Numbered from the stretch's first letter, positions 8,274-18,300 are shown. The stretch: 64,000 nucleotides of DNA from Nocardioides sp. NBC_00368 (GCF_036090055.1 NZ_CP107970.1:3226501-3290500); one strand, 5' to 3'. Translations and numbers: made by a program. Notes: generated from the sequence alone by a model not told the origin.

Positions 8274-8296
8274 TTCCGAGAGCACTGCTCTCGGAA
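8274..8296. promoter_or_regulatory. Perfect 10-bp inverted repeat, probable TetR operator
   Basis: TTCCGAGAGC (8274-8283), ACT, GCTCTCGGAA (8287-8296). The GAGAGC...GCTCTC core resembles GAGAGCGCT at 8211 and GAGC..GCTC at 8232-8242, so three related sites may lie between the divergent genes. The position right after the epimerase -10 would block that promoter. Confidence 0.55.
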
Positions 8297-8334
8297 TCTC
8301 GACAGGCTCGATCACCGAAACCAAGGACACAGCC

Positions 8335-9264
8335 ATGAACAGCACCTACCTCGTCATCGGCGCCGGCCCCGTCGGCGCGACCATCGCCCAGCAGCTCGCC
8401 GCGCGCGGCGACCGCGTACGCCTCCTCACCCGCTCCGGGAGCGGTCCGGTGCACGAGAACATCGAGCGCCTCCGCGGCGATGCCACCGACACCGAGACGG
8501 TCACCCAGGCGGCCACCGGCACCCGCGCCGTCTTCCACTGCATGCACGGCAGCGCCTACGCCGCGGAGACGTGGCGCGCCGAGCTCCCGCGGGCCGAGAA
8601 GATCGTGCTCGAGGCCGCCGGGCGGGCCGGCGCCGTGGTCGTCTTCCCGGAGAGCCTCTACGCCTACGGCCACGTCGCCGGCCCGATGACCGAGCAGACC
8701 CCGCGGAACGCCGACTTCGGCAAGCCCGCGGTGCGCGTCGAGCTGCTCCGCGCCCGCGACGCTTCCCCGACACCGACGGTCAGCGTCGCGGCCTCGGACT
8801 TCTACGGCCCGCTGGTGCGTACCGCCCACGCCGGCGAGCGGATGGTGCCGACGGTCCTCGCCGGCCGCACCATGCGGGTCCTCGGCGACCCGGACGCGCC
8901 GCACTCGTGGACATACGTCCCCGACCTCGGCGCCGCGATGATCAGGGCGGCCGACGAGGAGAGTCTGTGGGACTCCTTCCTGCACGCTCCCACCGCCCCA
9001 GCGATCTCCCAGCGCGACCTCGTCCGGCTCTATGCCGACGTCGCCGGGGTCGAAGCGCCGCGGGTCGGCCGGATCCCCACCTGGGCGCTGAAGGCGATCG
9101 GCACGGTGCATGCCGGCACCCGGGAGCTGGCCGAGATGGTCTACCAGTTCGACAAGCCGTTCGTGCTGGACTCCTCGGCCAGCGAGTCGCTTCTCGGCCT
9201 GTCCCCGACCCCGCTCGAGACCGGGGCCAAGGCGACGGTGGACTGGTGGCGTACGCAGGCCTGA
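8335..9264 (+). CDS. NAD(P)-binding epimerase/dehydratase-like protein
   Basis: 309 residues from ATG 8335, preceded by AAGGA at a spacing of about 8. The N-terminal Rossmann fold reads YLVIGAGPVGATIAQQLAARGD; GAGPVG replaces the more usual GGTGFIG. Further on are FPESLYAYGH (atypical region of the SDR Tyr) and VAASDFYGP, typical of extended-SDR nucleotide-sugar epimerase relatives. The catalytic Tyr-x-x-x-Lys is not clear, so it may act as an NmrA-like sensor or a reductase. It is divergent from tetR, which probably represses it in the absence of an inducer. Confidence 0.8.
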   Translation: MNSTYLVIGAGPVGATIAQQLAARGDRVRLLTRSGSGPVHENIERLRGDATDTETVTQAATGTRAVFHCMHGSAYAAETWRAELPRAEKIVLEAAGRAGAVVVFPESLYAYGHVAGPMTEQTPRNADFGKPAVRVELLRARDASPTPTVSVAASDFYGPLVRTAHAGERMVPTVLAGRTMRVLGDPDAPHSWTYVPDLGAAMIRAADEESLWDSFLHAPTAPAISQRDLVRLYADVAGVEAPRVGRIPTWALKAIGTVHAGTRELAEMVYQFDKPFVLDSSASESLLGLSPTPLETGAKATVDWWRTQA

Positions 9265-9269
9265 GGGGG

Positions 9270-10049
9270 CTAGCGGGCGCTCCAGCCGCCGTCCATGGCC
9301 CACGAGGCGCCGGAGACCATCGAGGCGTCGGGGCCGGTGAGCCAGCCGACCAGCGAGCCGACCTCGTCGGGCTCGACCAGCCGCTTCACCGCCACGTCCT
9401 GCAACAGGACCCGCTCGACGACCTCGGAGGCGTCCACACCGTGCACCTCGGCCTGGTCGGCGATCTGCTTCTCCACCAGCGGTGTACGCACGTAGCCGGG
9501 GTTGATGCAGACGCTGGTCACACCGTGCGGGCCGCCCTCGAGGGCGGTGACCTTCGAGAGTCCCTCCAGACCGTGCTTGGCCGAGACGTAGGCGCTCTTG
9601 AAGGGGGAGGCGACCAGGCCGTGCACGGAGGAGATGTTGATGATGCGGCCCCAGCCGTTGGCGTACATGTGCGGCAAGGCGGCCCTGACCAGCAGGAACG
9701 GCGCGACGAGCATGATCGAGTGGATCCTGCGGAAGTCGTCGGGGTCGAACTTCTCGATGGGGCTGACCCGCTGGATGCCGGCGTTGTTGACCAGGACGTC
9801 GACCTCGAGGCTGAGGTCGTCGAGCTCGTGGGTCGCGGTCAGGTCGACCACCCACGCCTCGCCGCCGATCTCCTCGGCGAGGGCGTGGGCAGCGTCGCCG
9901 GCCAGGTCGGCGACGACGACCCGCGCGCCGCGGGCGGCGAGCTCGCGGGCCACCGCCGCGCCGATCCCCGACGCGCCGCCGGTGACCAGGGCCCGTCGGC
10001 CCTGCAGCGTACGTCCGGGATCGACGCCGCCCGAGACGGCCGAGATCAC
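9270..10049 (-). CDS. bdhA: 3-Hydroxybutyrate dehydrogenase (SDR family)
   Basis: 259 residues from GTG 10049, which overlaps the upstream transporter stop (GTGA). NAD-binding motif ALVTGGASGIGAAVA is at residues 20-34, NNAG at about 87, and catalytic Ser/Tyr/Lys are in INISSVHGL and SAYVSAKHG. The segment NNAGIQRVSPIEKF is typical of D-3-hydroxybutyrate dehydrogenases, which interconvert 3-hydroxybutyrate and acetoacetate with NAD. Coupling with an MHS-type transporter suggests uptake and oxidation of 3-hydroxybutyrate or a related acid. Confidence 0.85.
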   Translation of the reverse strand: MISAVSGGVDPGRTLQGRRALVTGGASGIGAAVARELAARGARVVVADLAGDAAHALAEEIGGEAWVVDLTATHELDDLSLEVDVLVNNAGIQRVSPIEKFDPDDFRRIHSIMLVAPFLLVRAALPHMYANGWGRIINISSVHGLVASPFKSAYVSAKHGLEGLSKVTALEGGPHGVTSVCINPGYVRTPLVEKQIADQAEVHGVDASEVVERVLLQDVAVKRLVEPDEVGSLVGWLTGPDASMVSGASWAMDGGWSAR

Positions 10050-11419
10050 GCGGCGCTCACCTCGCGTGCGGCTTCACGGTCGGCGTCGGCCCGGTCCAGC
10101 GCACGCAGCGAGGTGCCCTTCGTCTCCTTGAGGGTGAGGACGACGAGCGCGGTGATGACGCCCGCCACGGCGAGGTAGACCGCGGTGTTGGTCCAGGTGC
10201 CGGTGTCCTTGAGCCAGGCGATGGCCAGCAGCGGCGCGAGCGAGCCGGCGAAGATCGAGGTCACCTGGTAGGAGATCGAGATGCCGGAGTAGCGCATCCG
10301 GGTCGGGAACATCTCGGCCATGATCGCGGGCTGGGTGGAGTACATCAGGGCATGGATCGCCAGGCCGGCGATCAGCGCGGCGCAGATCGCGACGTTGCTC
10401 TTGGTGTCGAGCATCGGGAAGGCCCAGAAGCCCCAGGTCGCGCCGAGCACCGCACCGACCAGGTAGACCGGCTTGCGGCCGACCCCGTCGGCGAGCCGGC
10501 CGACGGCGAGGATGAAGAAGAAGTGGCAGGCGTGCGCGATCGCGATCAGACCGAGCAGCGCGCCCTGGTCCATCTTCTGGTCCTCCACCAGGTAGACGAT
10601 CGAGAACGAGACCACCAGGTAGTACATGATGTTCTCCGCGAACCGCAGACCCATGCCCTTCAGCACTCCGAGCGGGTAGCGACGCAGCACCTCGAAGACG
10701 CCGTAGCCGGCCGAGGCGGCGTCGGTCTGCTCGGCCTTCGCCTCCTCGAAGATCGGCGAGTCGGTGACCGAGCGACGGATGAAGTAGCCGACGAGGACCA
10801 CGACGGCCGAGAGCCAGAAGGCGACCCGCCAGCCCCAGGCCAGGAACGCGGCGTCGGAGAGCGTGATGGTCATCAGCGTGAGCACCAGCGTGGCGAGCAG
10901 GTTGCCCACCGGCACCGCGGCCTGCGGCCAGGCGGCCCAGGTCGCCCGCCGCTCGTCGGGGGCGTGCTCGGCGACCAGCAGGACGGCGCCGCCCCACTCA
11001 CCACCCAGCGCGAGCCCCTGCACGAACCGCAGCAGCACCAGAGCGATCGGGGCGGCCAGACCGATCTGGTCGTACGTCGGCAGGCAGCCCATCAGCACGG
11101 TGGCGACGCCGATCAGCATGATCGTCAGCTGCAGCGTGTACTTGCGGCCGAGACGGTCGCCGATGTGGCCGAAGACGACACCGCCCAGCGGGCGGGCGAC
11201 GAACCCGATGGCGTAGGTCACGAAGGCCGCGATGATCGCGTCGTAGGCGTTGCCGGTGGCCGGCATGATCACCTTGGCGAAGACGAGCGCCGAGGCGGTG
11301 GCGTAGAGGAAGAAGTCGTACCACTCCACGACCGTGCCGGCCATGGAGGCCGCCACGGTCCTGCGGAGCAGGCTCTGGTCGTTGGGGGCGGCGGTGGCGC
11401 CCGGCTGTGTCATGGACAT
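10046..11419 (-). CDS. MFS transporter, metabolite:H+ symporter (MHS) family
   Basis: About 457 residues and 12 membrane segments. GTVVEWYDFFLYATASALVF (in helix 1) and RPLGGVVFGHIGDRLGRK (loop 2-3) are signatures of the MHS group (alpha-ketoglutarate, shikimate, proline/betaine and related proton symporters). The start is uncertain: ATG 11419 or 11413 is preferred because a good -10 (TATGAT) overlaps the farther ATG at 11443. It is first of a two-gene operon with 3-hydroxybutyrate dehydrogenase and divergent from a LysR gene, so LysR control by the imported acid is likely. The substrate is inferred only from the neighbour. Confidence 0.88.
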   Translation of the reverse strand: MSMTQPGATAAPNDQSLLRRTVAASMAGTVVEWYDFFLYATASALVFAKVIMPATGNAYDAIIAAFVTYAIGFVARPLGGVVFGHIGDRLGRKYTLQLTIMLIGVATVLMGCLPTYDQIGLAAPIALVLLRFVQGLALGGEWGGAVLLVAEHAPDERRATWAAWPQAAVPVGNLLATLVLTLMTITLSDAAFLAWGWRVAFWLSAVVVLVGYFIRRSVTDSPIFEEAKAEQTDAASAGYGVFEVLRRYPLGVLKGMGLRFAENIMYYLVVSFSIVYLVEDQKMDQGALLGLIAIAHACHFFFILAVGRLADGVGRKPVYLVGAVLGATWGFWAFPMLDTKSNVAICAALIAGLAIHALMYSTQPAIMAEMFPTRMRYSGISISYQVTSIFAGSLAPLLAIAWLKDTGTWTNTAVYLAVAGVITALVVLTLKETKGTSLRALDRADADREAAREVSAA

Positions 11420-11501
11420 GGCTGGGAGTGTGACAGTGATCATAATGTGCTTGCAACGCGCATGTTGGCACACGCGATGAACGGAAATGCACATCACGAG
11501 C

Positions 11502-11507
11502 TAGGGT
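11502..11507 (+). promoter_or_regulatory. Leaderless -10 box of the lysR gene
   Basis: TAGGGT is followed by exactly six bases and then ATG 11514, so transcription should start at the A of the start codon. Confidence 0.55.
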
Positions 11508-11513
11508 GGCCCG

Positions 11514-12422
11514 ATGGCCACGACCTCGCCGACGCCGCCGTCCGCCGACCAGCTGCTGGTGCTGCTGGAGGTCGCCCGCAGCGGCCGCTTCACCACCGCC
11601 GCGCGCTCGCTCGGCCTGACCCACACGACGGTCAGCCGCAACATCTCCGCGCTCGAGCGTGCGCTCGGCGGCCGGGTCCTGGTGCGCGGCTCCGACGGGT
11701 GGGCGCTGACCGCCCTCGGCGAGCGCGCGGCACGGGCGGCCGAGGGCGTCGCCGAGTCGCTGGCCCGGCTGGCCGCGGACGAGCCCGCCGACCCGGTGGC
11801 CGGCGTGGTCAGGATGTCGACGACCGACGGGTTCGCTGCGTACATCGCCTCACCGGCGGTCGCCGCGCTGCGGCAGGATCACCCCGAGCTCGCGGTCGAG
11901 ATCGTCACCGTGACCCGGCAGGCGGCGCAGCACCGCTCCGGCGTCGACATCGAGGTGGTGGTCGGCGAGCCCGCGGTCATGCGTGGTCGCGCGCTCCACC
12001 TCGGCGAGTACGAGCTCGGTCTCTACGCCTCCCCCGGCTATCTGGAGCGCCACGGCACCCCGGCCACGATCGAGGAGGCCGTACGCCACCGCCTGGTCTA
12101 CTTCGTCGACTCGATGCTCCAGGTCGACGACCTCGACATCCCCCGCCGCCTGCTGCCCGGGATCCGCGACGCCGTCACCTCGACGAACGTGTTCGTCCAC
12201 GTGGAGGCGACCCGTGCGGGTGCCGGCCTCGGCCTGCTCCCCTGCTTCATGGCCGACCGTCACCCCGACCTCGTCCGGATGCTCCACGACGAGATCCACC
12301 AGCGGCTGCCCTACTGGGCGGTCGTGCATCCCGAGTCCTGGCGTCGGCCGGCCGTGGCCGCCGTCGTCGGCGGCCTGCGACAGCAGATGGCCGAGCAGCA
12401 GGATGCCCTGCTCGGCCGGTGA
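11514..12422 (+). CDS. LysR-family transcriptional regulator
   Basis: 302 residues. The N-terminal winged HTH includes QLLVLLEVARSGRFTTAARSL and TTVSRNISALERALGGRVLVR (residues 9-60), followed by the periplasmic-binding-like effector domain to the end. The start lies six bases after a TAGGGT -10 box. It is divergent from the MHS transporter/bdhA operon with only about 95 bases between starts, so it very likely controls that operon. An imperfect inverted repeat around 11450-11475 (TGCAAC...GTTGGCA) is a candidate LysR site. Confidence 0.92.
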   Translation: MATTSPTPPSADQLLVLLEVARSGRFTTAARSLGLTHTTVSRNISALERALGGRVLVRGSDGWALTALGERAARAAEGVAESLARLAADEPADPVAGVVRMSTTDGFAAYIASPAVAALRQDHPELAVEIVTVTRQAAQHRSGVDIEVVVGEPAVMRGRALHLGEYELGLYASPGYLERHGTPATIEEAVRHRLVYFVDSMLQVDDLDIPRRLLPGIRDAVTSTNVFVHVEATRAGAGLGLLPCFMADRHPDLVRMLHDEIHQRLPYWAVVHPESWRRPAVAAVVGGLRQQMAEQQDALLGR

Positions 12423-12435
12423 CGCGGCCATCAGC

Positions 12436-12441
12436 GACAAT
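12436..12441 (+). promoter_or_regulatory. Leaderless -10 box of the sensor kinase gene
   Basis: GACAAT is followed by six bases and then GTG 12448. There is no Shine-Dalgarno sequence, which supports a leaderless transcript and this start. Confidence 0.5.
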
Positions 12442-12447
12442 TCACGG

Positions 12448-13614
12448 GTGCCACACTCGACCCGGGCAGCCGCCGTACGACTGGTGGCCTTCTTCGTGGC
12501 CGGGATGCGCCTGGCGACCCTCGCGCAGATGGCGCCGTCGCTGCTCGCCGCGATGCCGGCACTGTCCCGCGTCGAGCACCCCTGGCTGACCGCGGCCAGC
12601 TGGATCGTCGCCACGGTCGTGCTCGTCGTCATCACCGCGATCACGCTGGTGACACGGAGACCGCCGGGAGTGCCGTACGCCGTGTTCGACGTCGCGGTGG
12701 CGGTGGCCCTGCTGATCGTCGGGCTGTGGACGGTCCCGGTGGAGCTGCGTACGGGCACCTGGGTGGGGTTCCAGCTCGGCTATGCACTGTGCGTGTCCTG
12801 CGGGCTCTCGGCCGTACGCTCCCGCTGGCTGTGGATGTTCCTGCTGGCCGCGCTGGCGATCGCCGAGGTGGTCTACATCGCGCCGACCGTGGACGGCGTG
12901 GCCGACCTCACCGGCGCCGTCAGCACCTGTCTGACCCTGCTGGTGCTCGGGCCGCTGGCGTGGTTCGGCTGCCAGACGATCGTGCGGATCGGGACGGAGG
13001 CCGATGAGGCGCGGCGCTATGCCGCGGAGGCCGCCAAGGCCGAGGAGGAGCGCCGGGCCCGGCTCGCGATCCACAACGGCACCGCGATGATGCGGCTGCT
13101 CGTGGAGACCCACTCCGCCGACGGCAACGGCGCGCTGCGCTCGCAGGCCGAGGTCGAGCTCAACCGGATGCGGGCCTACCTGAGCGGCCAGGCCCTGTCG
13201 CCGGTCGGCGAGGCGACCAACCTGGCCGCGGTGGTCACCGCAGTCGGCGCCGAGTTCGACGACCTCCCGATCACGGTGGTCGCCGACCTCGCCCAGGACG
13301 TCTCGCTCCCGCGGGGTCTCGCCGACGACCTGGCCGCGGCGCTGCGCAGCCTGCTGCTTAACGTACGTCAGCATGCCCGGGCCGCCCGGGTGGTCCTGCA
13401 CGCCGCCGAGGACGAGGACGGCTCGGGCTGGGAGGTCACCCTGCACGACGACGGCATCGGCTTCGACGCGTCCGAGACGGTGTACGGGGTCGGGCTGCGG
13501 GAGGTGGTCGTCGAGCAGCTCGCGCGCTCGGGCATCGCCGTCCGGATCAACAGCATCCCCGACCTCGGCACCACGATCACGCTCGCGCAGACCGCCGCCG
13601 TGGAGGTGCCGTGA
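12448..13614 (+). CDS. Membrane sensor histidine kinase (NarL/DesK type, atypical H-box)
   Basis: 388 residues from GTG 12448. About six hydrophobic segments occupy residues 10-175 with no extracellular sensor domain. A charged coiled-coil-like stretch (EARRYAAEAAKAEEERRARLA) follows. The expected dimerisation/phosphoacceptor region reads LAIHNGTAMMRLL with His209; the usual HD is HN here. The ATPase domain has an N-box (LLNVRQHA), G1 box DDGIGFD and G2 box VYGVGLREVV. It overlaps the response regulator by four bases (GTGA), so the pair is coupled. The signal is unknown, but the all-membrane input suggests a membrane or envelope cue. Confidence 0.8.
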   Translation: MPHSTRAAAVRLVAFFVAGMRLATLAQMAPSLLAAMPALSRVEHPWLTAASWIVATVVLVVITAITLVTRRPPGVPYAVFDVAVAVALLIVGLWTVPVELRTGTWVGFQLGYALCVSCGLSAVRSRWLWMFLLAALAIAEVVYIAPTVDGVADLTGAVSTCLTLLVLGPLAWFGCQTIVRIGTEADEARRYAAEAAKAEEERRARLAIHNGTAMMRLLVETHSADGNGALRSQAEVELNRMRAYLSGQALSPVGEATNLAAVVTAVGAEFDDLPITVVADLAQDVSLPRGLADDLAAALRSLLLNVRQHARAARVVLHAAEDEDGSGWEVTLHDDGIGFDASETVYGVGLREVVVEQLARSGIAVRINSIPDLGTTITLAQTAAVEVP

Positions 13615-14279
13615 CGTCCGCCGCGACCCCCGAGCCGCGCTTCACCCACGTCGACGACGCGACCGCGATGCGCGCCTCGCTGAGCCTGCTCCTGCCCGAC
13701 CTCACCTTCGTGTCCAGCCATGGATCCGTCGAGGACCTGCTGGCATCGAGTCCCGAGGCCGACGTGGTGATCCTCGACCTCCACCTCGCCAACACCGGCC
13801 AGCCTGACGCGTCCCAGGGCACCGCGGCCATCCGGCGCATCGTCGAGGCCGGCTACCGGGTCTGCGTCTACTCCCAGGAGGAGCGCCGCTTCGTGCTCGC
13901 GGCCTGCCTCGCCGCCGGCGCGACCGGCGTGGTCTCGAAGTCGGCCTCGCTGGCCGAGGCGGAGACCGCGTTCCGGGCGGTGGCCGCCGATGAGCCGGTG
14001 ATCCCCCCGGGCATCACCGGACTCATCGAGGTCCTCGTACGCCGCCGCAGCATCACGGTCCTCACCCCACGGCAACGTGAGGTCCTCGCCCATCGCGCCC
14101 GCGGGCTGACGTACGCAGAGATGAGCCGGATCATGTATCTGTCCGAGTCGACCCTGCGCGGCTACTGGATGGAGCTGGCCCAGCTGGTCTCCCAGCATCT
14201 GCGCGAGACCTCGCCGGGCGACATCGAGCATGCCCTCGGACTGCGCCCGGGGGACCTGCTCGACCTCTGGCCCGGATGA
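13611..14279 (+). CDS. Response regulator with LuxR-type HTH
   Basis: 222 residues, coupled to the kinase. The receiver domain has Asp15-Asp16 in HVDDATAM, phosphoacceptor Asp56 in VVILDLHL, Ser88 in VYSQE and Lys110 in VVSKSAS. The output domain begins LTPRQREVLAHRARGLTYAEM near residue 152 and continues ESTLRGYWMEL, which is a diverged LuxR/NarL helix-turn-helix. A 20-residue tail after the HTH (DIEHALGLRPGDLL) is unusual. The target genes are not evident from the neighbourhood. Confidence 0.82.
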   Translation: MTSAATPEPRFTHVDDATAMRASLSLLLPDLTFVSSHGSVEDLLASSPEADVVILDLHLANTGQPDASQGTAAIRRIVEAGYRVCVYSQEERRFVLAACLAAGATGVVSKSASLAEAETAFRAVAADEPVIPPGITGLIEVLVRRRSITVLTPRQREVLAHRARGLTYAEMSRIMYLSESTLRGYWMELAQLVSQHLRETSPGDIEHALGLRPGDLLDLWPG

Positions 14280-14282
14280 GCC

Positions 14283-15200
14283 CTAGCTGCTGATCCCGCT
14301 CCACTTCCAGGTGCCGTCGGTGCCGACGCGGACGGGGGCCGAGAAGGTGGTGCTGTGTCCGATGCCGCTGCTCTGACGCAGGCGCACGGCGTTGCCGGTC
14401 GTCGGGTTGATCAGCACGATGTCCTTGGCCGCGACCGCGCCGTCGGCGTCGTAGCAGTTGTGCACGGACATGTAGCGCCATCCGGACCCGAGGCTGCGGA
14501 CGACGTACTTCTTCGCCTCAGCCGGCCGGTCCGGGCGTACGACGATCTGCTCGAGCTTGCTGGTGCTCGGGTTGATCGAGTAGAGCAGGTTGTACGTCAC
14601 CCCGTTGTGGTTCGTCCACACGCCCGCGACCGTCGTGGTGCTCGGCAGGGTGACCGGCAGGTTCGTGACCGTGCCGAGGCGAGCCCCGGTGCTGGAGTAG
14701 GCGAGCGCGGTCTGCTGCACGACGCCGGAGCTGGTGACGCTGTAGACCGCCGTCGTCGGGCCGTTCACGACCTTCTTCGGGCTCCAGCCGGTCACCGCGG
14801 CACCGTTGGTGCGGTAGAGCTGTGCGGACCTCGTCTCGGTCAGCACCGGCTGCCCGATGGTGCCGGCGATGGTGACGGTGCGGCCCGTGCCGTCGGCGCC
14901 GGGCACGATGTAGCTGGTCTTCCAGGTCGTCTCGTCACCGGCGCCACCGACCTCGATCCAGGCTCGCGGGGACCAGGTCACGGTGCCGGCGCTGCGGTAA
15001 CTCCCGGTGACGGTGCTGTTGCTGACGGAGCGCTTGCGGAGGTAGCCGCCGGCCTTGCCGTTGATCGAGCCGGAGCAGTTCACGGTGCCGGCCGCGGCGG
15101 CCGGTGAGCTCGCCGCCCCGAGCGCGGTGAGCGATCCGGCCAGCAGTGCCGTGCCCGCGATGGCGACCAGAGCTGAACGACGCTGAGTCTTCATCTTCAT
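14283..15200 (-). CDS. Secreted protein of unknown function
   Basis: 305 residues (or 303 from the second Met, MKTQRRS). The N-terminus is a classical signal peptide: basic KTQRRS, a hydrophobic core, and likely cleavage after ASSPAAAA. The mature part is rich in Thr, Ser, Val and Gly, apparently all beta, with Cys pairs near residues 42 and 248 (VNCSGS and VHNCYD). No catalytic motif was recognised. The end GTWKWSGISS is near-terminal. The gene is monocistronic, convergent with the response regulator and divergent from pyc. No function is proposed. Confidence 0.7.
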   Translation of the reverse strand: MKMKTQRRSALVAIAGTALLAGSLTALGAASSPAAAAGTVNCSGSINGKAGGYLRKRSVSNSTVTGSYRSAGTVTWSPRAWIEVGGAGDETTWKTSYIVPGADGTGRTVTIAGTIGQPVLTETRSAQLYRTNGAAVTGWSPKKVVNGPTTAVYSVTSSGVVQQTALAYSSTGARLGTVTNLPVTLPSTTTVAGVWTNHNGVTYNLLYSINPSTSKLEQIVVRPDRPAEAKKYVVRSLGSGWRYMSVHNCYDADGAVAAKDIVLINPTTGNAVRLRQSSGIGHSTTFSAPVRVGTDGTWKWSGISS

Positions 15201-15337
15201 GCCGCCGAGGGTATGGTCCGCGACCCGTTCGGCGGTCCCAACGAATCCGCACAGTTCAAAACTTCTTAACGTCCACTAACTGGGCGAAATCGTCCCATAA
15301 CCTGGACGACGCTCTCCGGATGGGTACCGTGGCCGCC

Positions 15338-18300
15338 ATGTTCAAGAAGGTGTTGGTTGCCAACCGCGGCGAGATCGCGATCCGAGCTTTCCGTGCAGGC
15401 TTTGAGCTCGGGGCCAAGACGGTCGCCGTCTTTCCCTACGAGGACCGGGGCTCAGAGCACCGGCTGAAGGCCGACGAGGCCTACCAGATCGGGGAGCTCG
15501 GTCATCCGATCCGTGCCTACCTCGATCCCAACGCGATCGTCGAGGTCGCCAAGCAGAGTGGCGCGGACGCCATCTACCCGGGTTACGGGTTCCTCTCCGA
15601 GAACCCTGCGCTGGCCGAGGCCTGCGCCCGGGCGGGGATCACGTTCATCGGGCCGTCGGCGGAGGTCCTCACGCTGACCGGCAACAAGGCCACCGCCATC
15701 GCGGCGGCGAAGGCCGCCGGCGTACCGACCCTTCAGTCCGTCGAGCCGTCCACCGACGTCGACCAGCTCGTCTCCGCCGCGTCCGCTCTTCCCTACCCCC
15801 TGTTCGTGAAGGCCGTCGCCGGTGGTGGCGGTCGCGGGATGCGGCGGGTCGACGACCCCGAGAAGCTTCGCGAGGCCGTCGAGACCTGTATGCGCGAGGG
15901 TGAGGCCGCCTTCGGTGACCCGACCGTCTTCATCGAGCAGGCCGTGGTCGAGCCGCGTCACATCGAGGTACAGATCCTCGCCGACGGCGAGGGCAACGTC
16001 ATCCACCTCTTCGAGCGTGACTGCTCAGTGCAGCGCCGCCACCAGAAGGTCGTCGAGATCGCACCCGCACCCAACCTCGACCCCGAGCTGCGCGAGCGCA
16101 TCTGCGCGGACGCCGTGCGGTTCGCCAAGGAGATCGGCTACTCGTGTGCGGGCACGGTCGAGTTCCTGCTCGACCCCGCCGGCAACTACGTCTTCATCGA
16201 GATGAACCCGCGCATCCAGGTCGAGCACACCGTGACCGAGGAGGTCACCGACGTCGACCTGGTCCGCTCGCAGATGCGGATCGCCGCCGGCGAGACGCTG
16301 GCCGACCTCGGCCTGAGCCAGGACTCCGTGCAGCTTCGCGGCGCGGCGATGCAGTGCCGGATCACCACCGAGGACCCGGCCAACAACTTCCGCCCCGACA
16401 CGGGCATGATCACCACCTACCGCTCCCCCGGCGGCGCCGGGATCCGGGTCGACGGCGGCACGACGTACGCCGGCGCCGAGGTCTCGCCGCACTTCGACTC
16501 GATGCTCGCCAAGCTCACCTGCCGCGGGCGCACCTTCGAGGACGCCGTCACCCGCGCCCGCCGGGCCGTGGCGGAGTTCCGGATCCGCGGCGTCGCGACG
16601 AACATCCCGTTCCTGCAGGCGCTGCTCGACGACCCCGACTTCATCGCGGGCTCGATCACGACCTCGTTCATCGAGACCCACCCGCAGCTGCTGACCGCGC
16701 GGGCCTCCGGCGACCGCGGCACCAAGCTGCTCACCTACCTCGCCGACGTGACCGTCAACCAGCCGCACGGCGCCGCGCCGGTCTCGCTGCACCCGTCCTC
16801 GAAGCTGCCGGCGGTCGACCTCTCGATCGCGCCCCCGGCGGGTTCGCGCGACCTGCTGCGCGAGCTCGGGCCGGAGGGCTTCGCGGCCGCGCTGCGCGCC
16901 CAGGAGGCGGTGGCGGTCACCGACACCACCTTCCGTGACGCCCACCAGTCGCTGCTGGCGACCCGGGTCCGCACCACCGACCTGCTCGGTGTCGCCGGCC
17001 ACGTCGCGCGGCTGACGCCGCAGCTGTGGTCGATGGAGGCCTGGGGCGGGGCGACGTACGACGTGGCTCTGCGCTTCCTCTCCGAGGACCCGTGGGAGCG
17101 GCTGGCGCAGCTGCGCGAGGCGATCCCCAACATCAACCTGCAGATGCTGCTGCGTGGTCGCAACACGGTGGGCTACACGCCCTACCCGACCGAGGTCACC
17201 GACGCGTTCGTCTCGGAGGCCGCGGAGACCGGGATCGACGTGTTCCGGATCTTCGACGCCCTCAACGACGTCTCCCAGATGCGCCCGGCGATCGACGCCG
17301 TGCGCTCGACCGGGACCGCTGTCGCCGAGGTGGCGCTGTGCTACACGGGCGACCTCTCCTCGCCCGACGAGAAGCTCTACACGCTCGACTACTACCTGCG
17401 ACTCGCAGAGGAGATCGTCTCGGCCGGAGCGCACGTGCTGGCGATCAAGGACATGGCCGGGCTGCTACGGGCGCCTGCGGCGCGCACCCTGGTGACCGCG
17501 CTCCGAGAGCGGTTCGACCTGCCGGTCCACCTGCACACCCACGACACCGCCGGTGGCCAGCTGGCCACGCTGACGGCCGCGATCGAGGCCGGCGTCGACG
17601 CCGTCGACGCCGCGACCGCGTCGATGGCCGGCACCACCTCCCAGCCGCCGCTCTCCTCGCTGGTGGCGGCGACCGACCACACCCCGCGAGCCACCGGGCT
17701 CTCGCTGGCGGCGGTCAACTCGCTCGAGCCCTACTGGGAGGCCGTACGCCGCGTCTACGCGCCCTTCGAGTCCGGGCTGCCCGCGCCGACCGGCCGGGTC
17801 TATCGCCACGAGATCCCGGGCGGCCAGCTCTCCAACCTGCGCCAGCAGGCGATCGCGCTCGGGCTGGGTGAGAAGTTCGAGCAGATCGAGGACATGTACG
17901 CCGCGGCCAACCAGATCCTCGGCCGCGTCCCCAAGGTCACCCCGTCCTCGAAGGTCATCGGCGACCTGGCCCTGTCGCTGGTCGCCGCCGGTGCCGACCC
18001 GACTGCGTTCGAGGCCGACCCGGCTGCGTACGACATCCCGGCATCGGTCATCGGCTTCCTCAACGGCGAGCTCGGCGACCCGCCGGGTGGCTGGCCCGAG
18101 CCGTTCCGCAGCAAGGCCACCGCGGGACGCACCTGGAAGGAGCCGTCGCCGTCGCTGTCGGCCGAGGACGCCGCCGGGCTGGTCTCCGACCGTCGCGGCA
18201 CGCTCAACCGGCTGCTCTTCCCCGGACCGACGAAGGACTTCAACGAGGCGCGCTCGAAGTGGGGCGACGTGTCGGTGATCTCGACCCTCGACTACCTCTA

